Counted from the stretch's first letter, positions 6,841 to 16,041 are shown. The stretch: DNA of 64,000 bases from M3007 sp044350425 (GCA_044350425.1 JBILHS010000010.1:1-64000); one strand, 5' to 3'. Program-made: numbers and translations. Notes: generated from the letters alone by a model not told the origin.

Positions 6841-9354
6841 TTATCCCATCCGCTTCTTATTCAATTCCGTAAAGAACCGGTTCAACTCATCCACCGAATA
6901 ATACAGCACTTCCCGGGGTTTCGAACCTTCTGCCGGGCCTACCACGCCCAGTCCTTCGAGCTGGTCCATGATTCGTCCAGCCCGGTTGTAACCCAGTTTC
7001 ATCCGGCGCTGGATCAGGCTCGTGCTGCCATGCTGGGTTTCCACCACCAGGCGGCCGGCATCTTCGAGCAGGTCGTCCATATCTGCAAAGCTGAATTTTT
7101 TGCCACTTTTGCTATCACCGCCCTGCTCGCCTTCCGGATGAAATTCGGGCAAAAAGAAGGGCTCGGGGAATCCTTGCTGTTTGCCAATGAAGTCGATCAC
7201 GCGTTCCACCTCAGGGGTATCCACAAAAGCTGATTGCAAACGAATGATATCTCCGCCCACCGATAGCAGCATATCGCCCCGCCCGGTGAGTTGTTCTGCT
7301 CCACCGGCGTCGAGGATCGTACGGGAGTCCACCTTGGACGCCACCTTAAATGCGATACGCGCCGGGAAGTTGGCCTTGATCACACCCGTGATGATATTGA
7401 CGGATGGACGCTGGGTTGCTATAATAAGGTGTATGCCTACCGCACGCGCCAGCTGCGCGAGACGACCGATGGGCAATTCGATCTCTTTGCCCGCCGTCAT
7501 GATCAGATCCGCAAACTCGTCAATGATCAGAACGATGTAAGGCAGGAAGCGGTGGCCCTTGTGTGGGTTGAGGCGTCGCGCTACAAATTTATCGTTGTAT
7601 TCGGTGATGTTACGGGTCTCCGCCTTTTTCAGCAGGTCGTAACGTGTTTCCATCTCAATGATGAGCGAATTGAGCGTATGCACCACCTTTGTCGTGTCTG
7701 TTACGATCGGCTCGGTCTGATCGGGTAGGAAACCCAGGAAGTGGTTTTCCAGGTGGGCATAAGGGAAGAGCTCTACTTTTTTAGGGTCGATCAGGATCAG
7801 CTTGACCTGCGAGGGGTGTTTTTTGTACAGCAGCGACATCAGCACCACGTTGATGCCCACGGATTTGCCCTGACCGGTGGCGCCGGCGATAAGCAAGTGG
7901 GGCATCCGTGTCAGATCCGCCACGAATACTTCATTCTGAATGGTTTTACCGAGCGCGATCGGCAATTCCATTTTTGCCCGTTTGAAGCGCTCATCCATGA
8001 TCACTTCCCGGATGCCCACCGTTTGGCGCTTTTTATTTGGCACCTCGATACCAATCGTGCCTTTTCCGGGAATGGGTGCGATGATACGAATACCCAGTGC
8101 AGAGAGGTTCAGCGCGATATCGTCTTCCAGGTTTTTGATCTTCGAAATACGGATGCCCTTGGCCGGGATGATCTCGTAAAGCGTTACGGTTGGCCCGATG
8201 GTCGCTTTGATCTTTTCGATCTCGATCTTGAAGTACATCAGGGTCTGGAGGATCTGGTTCTTATTCGCCTCCAGTTCGTCCCGGTCTACCTCAAGTACGG
8301 TATTTTCATGCTCTACCAGCAATTGGGAGTGCGGGTATTCGTAATTCGAAAGTTCCAGCGTCGGATCATAGGGCTCACTCAGGTTTGGGTTGTCCTCCTG
8401 GATGACCGCGGTGGGCGGTTTATAAGCCATGGCATCTTCCGGAGTAACTGGCATGGGTGGTGGAACATTCACCACGATCTCCAGATCTCCTTCATTCCCG
8501 GGTACAAGTGCCTCTCTTTTGGGCGGATCAGCAAAAAGTGCAGAGCGTTGGCTCAGATCCAGGGCGAGTTGGCCGTCTGAAAAACCATCCTTGTCTTCGG
8601 TAGTGATCGTTCTGCTCATGGCAGGAACACTTGCTGTGGCCGTATTTTCCGTTTTTATTTCGGTGCCTTCAAAAGGCTTTTCATCAAAAATAGAATTGCG
8701 GGGTGCGCGGGCGCTTGCAGCAGGTTTCTTTTTTCCAAAATTTCCTGCCAGCAGGTCATTCCAGGCTTGTTTGGTTTCGTCCCCGAGTTTTTGCCAGCTG
8801 AATTCGGTCAGGTCCGGATTGTTGGACCATACGAAGGTTGCGACCAGTGCAAACAACATAAGTGCCAGCGTGCCGATCACGCCGATGAAATTCTGGATGT
8901 ATTCGCTGATGGCCTGCCCGAACACGCCGCCCCAGGGGAATTCGAGTTTTTGAAGGAAAAAAGAGCACAGCACCGATGCAATGGTCATCAGAATGATGCT
9001 CCGTTGAAATGCACTGTTCAGATATCCCAGCGGGGTGCGGCGGATAAAAGCGAGACCATATATATATAGGAGATAAACGAAGCCGTAGGAGGCAATACCA
9101 AATCCCCAGTAAATGATCGAATCGGAGAGGAAAGCGCCGAGTCTTCCCAGCCAGTTGTCTACGGGTACATCATCAAAGAAAACGTCCCAGGAAAACCGGA
9201 ACACCACATCGTGGTCATTCTTCCAGGTGAAGAAGTACGAGGTGAAGGAGATGAGAAAATAAAAGGAAAGGAAAAGCAAAAAGACACCGAAGAGTTTGGA
9301 TACCCTTTCGCTGTCGAAGTTCATGCTTAGTTGTCCGCGCTTTTTGGCTGTCAT
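6841..9354 (-). CDS. ftsK: DNA translocase FtsK
   Basis: An 837-residue septal DNA pump that moves chromosome ends into daughter cells during division and activates XerCD/dif resolution. The first ~190 residues hold several membrane spans (FLLFLSFYFLISFTSYFF, IILMTIASVLCSFFL, TLALMLFALVATFVW). A variable charged linker follows, then the beta domain and the RecA-like motor with Walker A GATGQGKSVG near residue 490 and Walker B LIIDEFADLI. The C-terminal winged-helix gamma domain (LIQRRMKLGYNRAGRIMDQL) reads KOPS-type sequences. The length is normal for Bacteroidota. ATG 9354 follows a recognisable promoter and gives a basic N-terminus. Confidence 0.97.
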   Translation of the reverse strand: MTAKKRGQLSMNFDSERVSKLFGVFLLFLSFYFLISFTSYFFTWKNDHDVVFRFSWDVFFDDVPVDNWLGRLGAFLSDSIIYWGFGIASYGFVYLLYIYGLAFIRRTPLGYLNSAFQRSIILMTIASVLCSFFLQKLEFPWGGVFGQAISEYIQNFIGVIGTLALMLFALVATFVWSNNPDLTEFSWQKLGDETKQAWNDLLAGNFGKKKPAASARAPRNSIFDEKPFEGTEIKTENTATASVPAMSRTITTEDKDGFSDGQLALDLSQRSALFADPPKREALVPGNEGDLEIVVNVPPPMPVTPEDAMAYKPPTAVIQEDNPNLSEPYDPTLELSNYEYPHSQLLVEHENTVLEVDRDELEANKNQILQTLMYFKIEIEKIKATIGPTVTLYEIIPAKGIRISKIKNLEDDIALNLSALGIRIIAPIPGKGTIGIEVPNKKRQTVGIREVIMDERFKRAKMELPIALGKTIQNEVFVADLTRMPHLLIAGATGQGKSVGINVVLMSLLYKKHPSQVKLILIDPKKVELFPYAHLENHFLGFLPDQTEPIVTDTTKVVHTLNSLIIEMETRYDLLKKAETRNITEYNDKFVARRLNPHKGHRFLPYIVLIIDEFADLIMTAGKEIELPIGRLAQLARAVGIHLIIATQRPSVNIITGVIKANFPARIAFKVASKVDSRTILDAGGAEQLTGRGDMLLSVGGDIIRLQSAFVDTPEVERVIDFIGKQQGFPEPFFLPEFHPEGEQGGDSKSGKKFSFADMDDLLEDAGRLVVETQHGSTSLIQRRMKLGYNRAGRIMDQLEGLGVVGPAEGSKPREVLYYSVDELNRFFTELNKKRMG

Positions 9355-9416
9355 GCAAGTGGTGATTGGTTGATTGGGGATTAATGATTGGTCACATCCA
9401 CCTAGCTAATTTTCAG

Positions 9417-9445
9417 CAAAAGTAGTTCGTGTTCAGGGAAATCAA
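9417..9445 (-). promoter_or_regulatory. Promoter of ftsK
   Basis: Read on the minus strand: TTG (9445-9443), an 18-bp spacer, then TACTTTTG (9424-9417), a full match to TAnnTTTG. The predicted start lies about 60 bases before the ftsK ATG. Confidence 0.65.
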
Positions 9446-9463
9446 GGTGGAAATTTCGTCTAC

Positions 9464-10099
9464 CTATCGCTTTCGCACGATCATCAATCCATCTCTAAGT
9501 GGCAGCAACAGATTTTCTACCCTTTCATCCTGATGTACAAAATCGTTGAAAGCCCGGAGTGCACGGGCAGTTTCATCGCGTTCATTGCCGGAAGCTACCT
9601 TGCCATCCCACAAAACATTATCGGCCAGTAAAAAACCACCGGGGCGCATTTTGGCCAGCGCCATTTCATAATGCTGGGGGTAATCCAGCTTACCCGCGTC
9701 CAGGAACACAAGATCAAAAGTCTCCTCCAGTGTTGGCACCACCAGGGCTGCGTCGCCCAGGTGCAGCACGATCTTTTCTTCCAGTCCGGCGCGTTTGACA
9801 TATTTATGGATCAGCCAGCCCAATTCATCATTGGCTTCGATGGCGTGGAGCACGCCGCCTTCTGCCAGACCTTCGGCCATACATATAGCGGTGTATCCGG
9901 TGAAGGTGCCGATTTCGAGTACACGACTGGGGCGAAGCATCAGACTGAGGAAACGGAGCAGCTGTCCCTGATAGGCACCGCTCAACATCTGCGGAGCGAG
10001 GGTTCGGAGGTGTGTTTCGCGCTCCAGATCGTGAAGGATGTCACTATGTGGAGAAGAATGTTTGAGGCAGTAGTCGAGCGTTGCATCCATTTGCGGCAT
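9464..10099 (-). CDS. SAM-dependent O-methyltransferase (class I, COMT/YrrM-like family 3)
   Basis: A 211-residue soluble methyltransferase. Motif I is VLEIGTFTGYTAICMA (residues ~60-75), followed by the acidic ribose-binding residue in HAIEAND. LVFLDAGKLDYPQHYE is the metal-associated motif of the catechol-O-methyltransferase-like family, and GGFLLADNVLWDGKV is the conserved post-motif region. The length matches the family (about 210-220). Members methylate small catechol-like or caffeoyl-CoA-like substrates, but the actual substrate cannot be read from sequence. It stands alone, 109 bp upstream of ftsK on the same strand. Confidence 0.92.
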   Translation of the reverse strand: MPQMDATLDYCLKHSSPHSDILHDLERETHLRTLAPQMLSGAYQGQLLRFLSLMLRPSRVLEIGTFTGYTAICMAEGLAEGGVLHAIEANDELGWLIHKYVKRAGLEEKIVLHLGDAALVVPTLEETFDLVFLDAGKLDYPQHYEMALAKMRPGGFLLADNVLWDGKVASGNERDETARALRAFNDFVHQDERVENLLLPLRDGLMIVRKR

Positions 10100-10199
10100 T
10101 TTATATGGTTTTTAGGGTGTTTTTGAAGGTGGGAACAAATGTCCGGCTAAATTTTACTTAAATTTTTAAAATTTATTTTTCTGTTTAGCAGGATAGATA

Positions 10200-10207
10200 T
10201 ACCTTTG
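10200..10207 (+). promoter_or_regulatory. Probable -7 box of the tRNA-tuf transcription unit
   Basis: TACCTTTG matches TAnnTTTG and lies 86 bases before the first tRNA in an otherwise AT-rich leader. No clear TTG sits 17-23 bases upstream, so the call rests on one box. Confidence 0.4.
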
Positions 10208-10292
10208 CATTCGCTTTTCGAGATAGGGGCTATTTCTGCTCGAAAATACGTTGTTTGACAGTAAAATTAGCCTTGAAGGCTAGAAATTTTTC

Positions 10293-10365
10293 GCCACTGT
10301 AGCTCAGTTGGTAGAGCAGCTGATTTGTAATCAGCTGGTCGGGGGTTCGAGTCCCTCTAGTGGCT
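10293..10365 (+). tRNA. tRNA-Thr (anticodon TGT)
   Basis: A 73-base cloverleaf. The acceptor GCCACTG pairs with TAGTGGC, the anticodon stem is GCTGA/TCAGC with loop TTTGTAA, and the T-arm contains GGTTCGAGT. No encoded CCA. First gene of the four-tRNA cluster before tuf. Confidence 0.97.
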
Positions 10366-10462
10366 CTAGAAATTTGCATTTTTAATTTTTTAGGAAAATC
10401 GTTGAATTGTTTTGAAACGGGAGTCCTGAAAAATTAAAAATGTAGCAAAAAAAATGCACCAG

Positions 10463-10546
10463 GGGGGTGCCCCGGAGTCGGAGAGCCGGGCCAGACTGTA
10501 AATCTGGTGCTTTACCGCTGAGTAGGTTCGAATCCCACTACCCCCA
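10463..10546 (+). tRNA. tRNA-Tyr (anticodon GTA)
   Basis: A class II tRNA of about 84 bases. The acceptor GGGGGTG pairs with TACCCCC, the D-stem CCCGG/CCGGG, and the anticodon stem CAGAC with loop TGTAAAT. It has a long variable arm (GTGCTTTACCGCTGAGT region) and the T-arm GGTTCGAAT. One mismatch is seen in the T-stem. The 5' end is uncertain by one base because of a G6 run. Confidence 0.9.
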
Positions 10547-10729
10547 CTTTATTCGCCAGAGCGCCGCAGTCCGCGGCGCAATGGCGGATTCTGCCAGTGA
10601 GCTTTTTTTAACCGAAAAAGTTTGCAAGGCTTACCAGAACATTCTGCCTTTGTTTTTAAGGGTGGTTTAAACTGCTCACACTAAGGCTAGGCGAGTTAAA
10701 TTGCCTTTGCTGAAGCTACGGTGGTTAAA

Positions 10730-10802
10730 GCGGTGGTAACTCAGCTGGTAGAGTGTCAGCCTTCCAAGCTGAATGTCGCGAGTTCGAACCTCGTCCGCCG
10801 CT
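10730..10802 (+). tRNA. tRNA-Gly (anticodon TCC)
   Basis: 73 bases: acceptor GCGGTGG with CCGCCGC (one G-T pair), anticodon stem TCAGC/GCTGA with loop CTTCCAA, T-arm GAGTTCGAACCTC. Confidence 0.97.
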
Positions 10803-10876
10803 CTCTTTTTGATTGCTGATTGTCTTTTTGATTGTTTCTAATAGCCATCAAGAAGAATCAATCTTCAATCGTTTTT

Positions 10877-10948
<72 letters not shown>

Positions 10949-11087
10949 CAAAAGAAAGTGATAAACTGATAATTTCTCAATGTGGTAAAGACAGGTTTAC
11001 AATGTTATCACATCATCACATTATCGAATTGTCACAAAATTAAACCATTTTTTCACTTTAACTTTTAAGATTTAAAAGTCTTTTACA

Positions 11088-12311
11088 ATGGCAAAAGAGA
11101 CATTCCAGCGCACCAAGCCGCACGTAAACATTGGCACGATCGGTCACGTTGACCACGGCAAAACTACGCTGACGGCTGCCATTACCTATGTGCTTTCGAA
11201 AAAAGGTCTGGCAAAGAAAACAGACTATGATTCTATTGACGCCGCTCCTGAAGAAAAAGAGCGCGGTATCACCATCAACACTGCACACGTTGAGTACGAA
11301 ACGGTTGGCCGCCACTACGCACACGTAGACTGCCCAGGTCACGCTGACTACATCAAAAACATGATCACGGGTGCTGCCCAGATGGATGGAGCAATCCTTG
11401 TTTGCGCTGCAACAGACGGCCCAATGCCACAAACGCGTGAGCACATCCTGCTCGCTCGTCAGGTGGGTGTACCGAACATTGTAGTGTTCATGAACAAAGT
11501 TGACCTCGTGGACGATCCAGAGATGCTTGAGTTGGTTGACATGGAGCTTCGTGAGCTTTTGAGTTCTTACGGCTTCGATGGCGACAATGCAAAAATCATT
11601 CAGGGTTCTGCAATCAACGCATTGGGCGGTGCAGACCAGGCTGCTGAAGACAAGATCATGGAACTCATGGACGCTTGTGACTCTGAAATTCCAGAGCCAA
11701 TCCGCGAAACTGACAAGCCGTTCTTGATGCCGGTAGAAGACGTATTCACGATCACGGGTCGTGGTACGGTTGCGACAGGTCGTATCGAGCGCGGTGTAAT
11801 CAACGTAGGTGAAGCAGTTGACATCCTCGGTATGCAGGCTGAAGGTGAGGTAATGAAATCTACCATCACTGGTGTAGAGATGTTCCGCAAATTGCTCGAT
11901 CGTGGTGAGGCTGGCGACAACGCAGGTCTTTTGCTCCGCGGTATCGACAAGGAAGCTATCCGTCGTGGTATGGTAATTTGTAAGCCAGGTTCTGTTAAAC
12001 CACACAACCACTTCAAATGCCAAGTGTATGTGCTTTCTAAAGACGAAGGTGGCCGTCACACGCCATTCTTCAATGGCTACCGCCCACAGTTCTACTTCCG
12101 TACAACGGATGTAACTGGCGATTGCAAACTTCCAGTAAACGTCGAAATGGTAATGCCTGGCGATAACATCGAACTAGAGGTAACTTTGCTTACCACCATT
12201 GCGATGGAAGTAGGTCTCCGCTTCGCTATCCGTGAAGGTGGTCGTACCGTTGGCGCCGGTCAGGTGACAGAAATTTTGGCAGATTCAGTACCAGGTACTG
12301 CTAAAAAATAA
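11088..12311 (+). CDS. tuf: Translation elongation factor EF-Tu
   Basis: A 407-residue GTPase that delivers aminoacyl-tRNA to the ribosome. G1 is GHVDHGKT (residues 19-26), G3 DCPGH, G4 NKVD. Domains 2 and 3 are complete to the conserved AIREGGRTVGAGQV end. ATG 11088 gives the standard MAKETFQRTKPHVN start. It lies downstream of four tRNA genes and upstream of tRNA-Trp and secE, so it is probably part of one long unit. Codons look strongly biased, as expected for a highly expressed gene. A hairpin follows at 12325-12375. Confidence 0.99.
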   Translation: MAKETFQRTKPHVNIGTIGHVDHGKTTLTAAITYVLSKKGLAKKTDYDSIDAAPEEKERGITINTAHVEYETVGRHYAHVDCPGHADYIKNMITGAAQMDGAILVCAATDGPMPQTREHILLARQVGVPNIVVFMNKVDLVDDPEMLELVDMELRELLSSYGFDGDNAKIIQGSAINALGGADQAAEDKIMELMDACDSEIPEPIRETDKPFLMPVEDVFTITGRGTVATGRIERGVINVGEAVDILGMQAEGEVMKSTITGVEMFRKLLDRGEAGDNAGLLLRGIDKEAIRRGMVICKPGSVKPHNHFKCQVYVLSKDEGGRHTPFFNGYRPQFYFRTTDVTGDCKLPVNVEMVMPGDNIELEVTLLTTIAMEVGLRFAIREGGRTVGAGQVTEILADSVPGTAKK

Positions 12312-12324
12312 ATAAGTTGAATAA

Positions 12325-12375
12325 GTGATTGGTTGATTGGTAAGTACAAATAGTACTTTTCGATCAATCAATCAC
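12325..12375 (+). repeat. Inverted repeat after tuf (possible attenuator or processing hairpin)
   Basis: The word GTGATTGGTTGATTGG (12325-12340) pairs imperfectly with CGATCAATCAATCAC (12361-12375), and an inner AAGTAC/GTACTT stem lies between. No strong T-run follows on the plus strand. It is a short member of the intergenic hairpin class of this window. Confidence 0.6.
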
Positions 12376-12381
12376 CTATAC

Positions 12382-12454
12382 AGGGGCATAGCTCAATTGG
12401 TAGAGTGGAGGTCTCCAAAACCTCAGGCTGCGGGTTCGAGCCCTGCTGCCCCTG
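12382..12454 (+). tRNA. tRNA-Trp (anticodon CCA)
   Basis: 73 bases: acceptor AGGGGCA with TGCCCCT, anticodon stem GAGGT/ACCTC with loop CTCCAAA, discriminator G. It sits between tuf and secE as in most Bacteroidota. Confidence 0.98.
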
Positions 12455-12548
12455 CTTAGCAAAAATAAGTTACTCCTGTTTCTTCGTTCGTTCCCCGTTT
12501 GTGGGCAACGGACTTTTTTAACGCAAGGAGCGACATCAAAGGTTTATC

Positions 12549-12740
12549 ATGGAAAAATTGACACTTTACCTGAAAGAAAGCTATCACGAGCTGACCAAGG
12601 AAGTGAACTGGCCTACTGCAGCCCAGTTGCAAGAAAGCACTATGGTTGTATTGGTAACGTCTGGTATGCTTGCGCTGCTTATATTTCTTATGGATAATGC
12701 TTGCGGTATCATAATTAAGAAAGGAATTTACGGACTGTAA
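12549..12740 (+). CDS. secE: Preprotein translocase subunit SecE
   Basis: A 63-residue single-span subunit of the SecYEG channel, clamping the two halves of SecY. The amphipathic N-terminal helix contains the conserved ELTKEVNWPT segment and is followed by one membrane helix (STMVVLVTSGMLALLIFLM). The short one-span form is typical of Bacteroidota. It comes after tRNA-Trp and 53 bp before nusG. Confidence 0.97.
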   Translation: MEKLTLYLKESYHELTKEVNWPTAAQLQESTMVVLVTSGMLALLIFLMDNACGIIIKKGIYGL

Positions 12741-12793
12741 TTGGTCCTGATCGGGTTCTCCCGATGTTCTTTCTTAACCTTACAACCAAAAGT

Positions 12794-13366
12794 ATGAGCC
12801 AAGATAAAGCACCCGCATCCGCGGAGGACAAAAAATGGTACTCTCTGCGTGTCATTAGTGGCAAGGAGAAAAAGATTCAGGAGCGGATCCTGCTTGAAAT
12901 AGAGCGTTCCGGATGGCAAAATGCTGTCTTTAACGTAATTGTACCGACAGAGAAAGTCTATAAAGTGCGCAACGGCAAAAAAGTGATGCAGGAGCGGAAT
13001 CTGCTGCCTGGTTATATTCTGGTCGAGGCCTATGGCTCAAAGTTAAAAGGGGACGTAGCGAAAATGATCGCGGATGTACCCAATGTGATTCACTTTCTGG
13101 GCAAGGAAGATCCGCTTCCAATGACTCAGGTAGAAGCCAACCGGCTTTTGGGTAAAGTGGACGAGAGTACGGAATCCGGTGAAACGCTCAGCGAACCATT
13201 CCTGGTCAATGAAACTGTTAAGATCATTGACGGGCCTTTCGCAGAATTCGTCGGAGATGTACAAGAGGTGAACGAAGAGAAAAAGAAACTGAAGGTCATC
13301 GTTAAGATTTTCGGACGAGGCACAGAAGTCGAATTGAACTTTTTACAAGTCGAAAAAATCAGTTGA
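12794..13366 (+). CDS. nusG: Transcription termination/antitermination factor NusG
   Basis: 190 residues from ATG 12794 (MSQDKAPASAEDKKWYSLRV). An upstream in-frame ATG at 12764 would add ten residues unlike the family and overlaps the secE-nusG leader, so I prefer 12794. The NGN domain (KWYSLRVISGKEKKIQERI, then LLPGYILVEA) binds RNA polymerase. The C-terminal KOW domain (VKIIDGPFAEFVGDVQEV) contacts Rho or ribosomal protein S10. Conserved order secE-nusG-rplK. Confidence 0.97.
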   Translation: MSQDKAPASAEDKKWYSLRVISGKEKKIQERILLEIERSGWQNAVFNVIVPTEKVYKVRNGKKVMQERNLLPGYILVEAYGSKLKGDVAKMIADVPNVIHFLGKEDPLPMTQVEANRLLGKVDESTESGETLSEPFLVNETVKIIDGPFAEFVGDVQEVNEEKKKLKVIVKIFGRGTEVELNFLQVEKIS

Positions 13367-13478
13367 TAATGCTTGTTTGATGCCTGTTCTTCCAGGCTCG
13401 CTTCTACAAAACAAAGCAGGAAAGCGGTTTTATAAACGATTCAAAATCAAAGTTTTCACAAGCTGAAAATTTTACATC

Positions 13479-13952
13479 ATGGCAAAAGAAGTAGACGTAT
13501 ATATCAAACTCCAGGTGAAAGGTGGCCAAGCCAACCCTGCACCACCGATCGGCCCTGCACTTGGTTCGAAAGGTGTGAACATCATGGAGTTCTGCAAGCG
13601 TTTTAACGCGCAGACGACCGAGCAGATGGGTAAGATCCTCCCGGTCATCATTTCGGTGTATAAAGACAAAACATTTGACTTTATCATCAAAACGCCTCCG
13701 GCAGCTATCCAGCTTTTCGAAGCAGTGAAGCTCGCGCCAGGCAAAGGCTCTGCTGAACCCAATCGTAAAAAGATTGGCTCGGTCACTTGGGATCAAGTGC
13801 GTGCCATTGCTGAAAGCAAAATGCCTGACTTGAACTGTTTCACCCTTGAATCAGCCATGAAAATGATTGCAGGCACTGCCCGCAGCATGGGCGTGACGAT
13901 CACGGGTGATCTGCCAAAAGGTCAAACGGAGCAAGGCGGAATTCAGAATTAA
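13479..13952 (+). CDS. rplK: 50S ribosomal protein L11
   Basis: 157 residues. The N-terminal ATG-MAKEVDVYIKLQVKGGQANP and PPIGPALGSKGVNIMEFCK are diagnostic of L11, which forms the GTPase-associated stalk base with 23S rRNA. It extends 10-15 residues past the usual C-terminus with a polar tail (GQTEQGGIQN). First ribosomal gene of the rplKAJL run. Confidence 0.98.
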   Translation: MAKEVDVYIKLQVKGGQANPAPPIGPALGSKGVNIMEFCKRFNAQTTEQMGKILPVIISVYKDKTFDFIIKTPPAAIQLFEAVKLAPGKGSAEPNRKKIGSVTWDQVRAIAESKMPDLNCFTLESAMKMIAGTARSMGVTITGDLPKGQTEQGGIQN

Positions 13953-13954
13953 TG

Positions 13955-14068
13955 TAGTCAATTAGTTGAATGTGGTCAATTAGTTGAATGTGGTCAATGT
14001 GACCAATGTGCAAAACACATTGATCACATTGATCTCATTGACCACATTAAACACATTGACCACATTAA
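13955..14068 (+). repeat. Word-repeat inverted array between rplK and rplA
   Basis: Several copies of TGTGGTCAATGTG-like and GTCAATTAGTTGAATGTG words run on the plus strand, then their reverse complements (CACATTGACCACATTAAA). Together they form a long imperfect hairpin within the ribosomal operon. A similar array lies between rplJ and rplL. Confidence 0.8.
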
Positions 14069-14125
14069 ATAAATTTCAATAAGGGAGTCCCGCCCATCGG
14101 GACGTTATACCTTAACACACAATCA

Positions 14126-14824
14126 ATGGCAAAGAAGTTAACAAAAAAACGCAAAGCCGTTGAAGGGAAAGTTGACCCGGACAAATTGTACGCGCTTACA
14201 GACGCGATGACACTTGTCAAAGAAGTCAACACGACCAATTTCAACGCATCGGTCGATGTGCACGTCCGCCTTGGGGTGGATCCACGTAAAGCCGACCAAG
14301 CCCTCCGCGGCACTGTTTCTCTTCCACACGGTACCGGTAAAACCAAGCGTGTGCTTGTGTTTTGCATGCCCGATAAGGTAGAAGAAGCCAAAGCCGCTGG
14401 TGCTGATTACGTAGGTCTTGAAGACTACATCCAAAAGGTCTCGGAAGGCTGGATGGATATCGACGTGATCATTGCTACCCCCAATGTAATGGCTCAACTC
14501 GGTAAAGTTGCGCGTGTTCTGGGCCCCCGCGGCCTGATGCCGAACCCTAAAACGGGTACGGTTACCAACGACATCGCCAACGCCGTTTCCGAAGTCAAAA
14601 AAGGTAAAATCGCTTTCCGTGTGGACAAGTTTGGGATCATTCACGCCTCCATTGGTCGCGTGTCTTTCACTCCCCAGCAATTGGCCGAAAATGCACATGA
14701 ACTCGTGTCAACACTGGTTAAAATGAAGCCGTCCTCTTCTAAAGGTATTTACATGAAGACGGTATCTGTTGCCAGCACCATGAGCCCGGGCATTTCTGTG
14801 GATCCAAAATCCATTAAGGTTTAA
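14126..14824 (+). CDS. rplA: 50S ribosomal protein L1
   Basis: 232 residues. GLMPNPKTGTVT and VRLGVDPRKADQALRGTVSLPHGTGK are conserved L1 signatures (the second is split here as VRLGVDPRKADQ and LRGTVSLPHGTGK). L1 binds the 23S L1 stalk and helps release deacylated tRNA. In many bacteria it also represses its own operon by binding the leader. Normal length. Confidence 0.98.
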   Translation: MAKKLTKKRKAVEGKVDPDKLYALTDAMTLVKEVNTTNFNASVDVHVRLGVDPRKADQALRGTVSLPHGTGKTKRVLVFCMPDKVEEAKAAGADYVGLEDYIQKVSEGWMDIDVIIATPNVMAQLGKVARVLGPRGLMPNPKTGTVTNDIANAVSEVKKGKIAFRVDKFGIIHASIGRVSFTPQQLAENAHELVSTLVKMKPSSSKGIYMKTVSVASTMSPGISVDPKSIKV

Positions 14825-14930
14825 ATTGCGGATTTGATGGTTGGCTTTATCATTAGATAAACAAATCACCAAATAAACAAATCCACAAGTAAACATTCTC
14901 TCAACACTCACCATTTCAACATAGATAGAA

Positions 14931-15455
14931 ATGACCAGAGACGAAAAAACGGCAGCGATTGCGGAACTCAAGGAAGAACTGGGAAGCTCCTCGTTCTTTT
15001 ACCTGACGGACTCCTCAACGCTTACCGTTGCTAAAATCAATAAGTTCCGTCGGATGTGCTACGATCAGGGGGTAACCATGAAGGTTGCTAAAAATACCTT
15101 GATCCAGAAAGCCCTCGAAAGCGAACCAGAATCAAAAGGTTACGCAGCGCTGTATGGCAGCCTGAGCGGCCCAACCACCATTCTTATTTCTTCGAACCCC
15201 AAGGCTCCGGCTAAATTGCTCGAAGAATTCAGAAAGACAGAAGCGCGTCCGCTCTTGAAAGCAGCTTACATTGACTCCTCCGTTTATATTGGAGATGAGC
15301 AACTTGCCATCCTCGTGAAACTGAAGAGCAAAGAAGAAATGGTCGGAGAGATCATTGGCTTGCTGCAATCTCCTGGACGTCGCCTCGCCAGCCAAATCAC
15401 TGCTACTGGTTCTAAAATTGCCGGTATCGTGAAAGCGCTGGAAGAACGCGGTTAA
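14931..15455 (+). CDS. rplJ: 50S ribosomal protein L10
   Basis: 174 residues. The start MTRDEKTAAIAELKEELGSS, the VAKNTLIQKAL segment and the acidic/hydrophobic C-terminal helix fit L10. This protein anchors the L7/L12 dimers to the ribosomal stalk. Conserved place between rplA and rplL. Confidence 0.97.
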   Translation: MTRDEKTAAIAELKEELGSSSFFYLTDSSTLTVAKINKFRRMCYDQGVTMKVAKNTLIQKALESEPESKGYAALYGSLSGPTTILISSNPKAPAKLLEEFRKTEARPLLKAAYIDSSVYIGDEQLAILVKLKSKEEMVGEIIGLLQSPGRRLASQITATGSKIAGIVKALEERG

Positions 15456-15458
15456 TTA

Positions 15459-15568
15459 TTAATGAGATCAATGTGGAAAATGTGGTCAATGTGAATTTGA
15501 TCCGTTTTTCAATCAATCGACCACTTTGTCAAATTGACCACATTGACCACATTTAAAAATTGACCACA
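15459..15568 (+). repeat. Word-repeat inverted array between rplJ and rplL
   Basis: ATGAGATCAATGTGG and AATGTGGTCAATGTGAA on the plus strand face CCACTTTGTCAAATTGACC and ACATTGACCACATTTA, making an imperfect hairpin. The vocabulary is the same as in the rplK-rplA gap, so the two arrays are related to each other. Confidence 0.75.
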
Positions 15569-15663
15569 TTATTATCGGCTTCCAAGTTCGCACCATATCC
15601 CCCGGAATCCACTGAAAACTTTTTTTACAACATTTTCGCAAACAACTTTTAAAATTCTACATC

Positions 15664-16041
15664 ATGGCAGATTTGAAAGCACTGGCTGAAACGCTCGTGG
15701 GCCTTACGATTAAAGAAGCCAACGAACTGGCTGGTATCCTGAAAGACGATTATGGCATTGAGCCAGCTGCTTCTGCAGTTGCAATTGCTGCTCCAGCTGG
15801 TGGCGGCGGCGAAGCTGCTGCTGCTGAACAGACCGAGTTCGACGTAATTCTGAAAGATGCTGGCGCTAATAAGCTCAACATCGTTAAAGAAGTGAAGAAC
15901 CTCTTAGGTCTTGGCTTGAAAGAAGCTAAGGATCTGGTGGACGGTGCCCCAAGCCCGCTGAAAAGCGGTGTGAACAAGGCAGAAGCTGAGTCCATCAAAT
16001 CCACTCTTGAGGCTGCTGGCGCTGTAGTTGAAGTCAAGTAA
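15664..16041 (+). CDS. rplL: 50S ribosomal protein L7/L12
   Basis: 125 residues. It has the N-terminal dimerisation helices, a Gly/Ala hinge (AAPAGGGGEAAAAEQ, residues ~42-57), and the C-terminal domain with KLNIVKEVKNLLGLGLKEAK that recruits translation factors. Usual length and place. A strong hairpin follows before rpoB. Confidence 0.98.
   Translation: MADLKALAETLVGLTIKEANELAGILKDDYGIEPAASAVAIAAPAGGGGEAAAAEQTEFDVILKDAGANKLNIVKEVKNLLGLGLKEAKDLVDGAPSPLKSGVNKAEAESIKSTLEAAGAVVEVK

Noticed and set aside
7741..8580. 279-codon plus-strand ORF in ftsK
   Set aside because: Antisense to the FtsK motor domain, with no protein-like features.
11058..12059. 333-codon minus-strand ORF across tuf
   Set aside because: It is the antisense shadow of the strongly biased EF-Tu gene and resembles no protein.
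13955..14068. Repeated words between rplK and rplA as a CRISPR array
   Set aside because: No constant repeat with unique spacers of regular length; the units vary and form a single hairpin.
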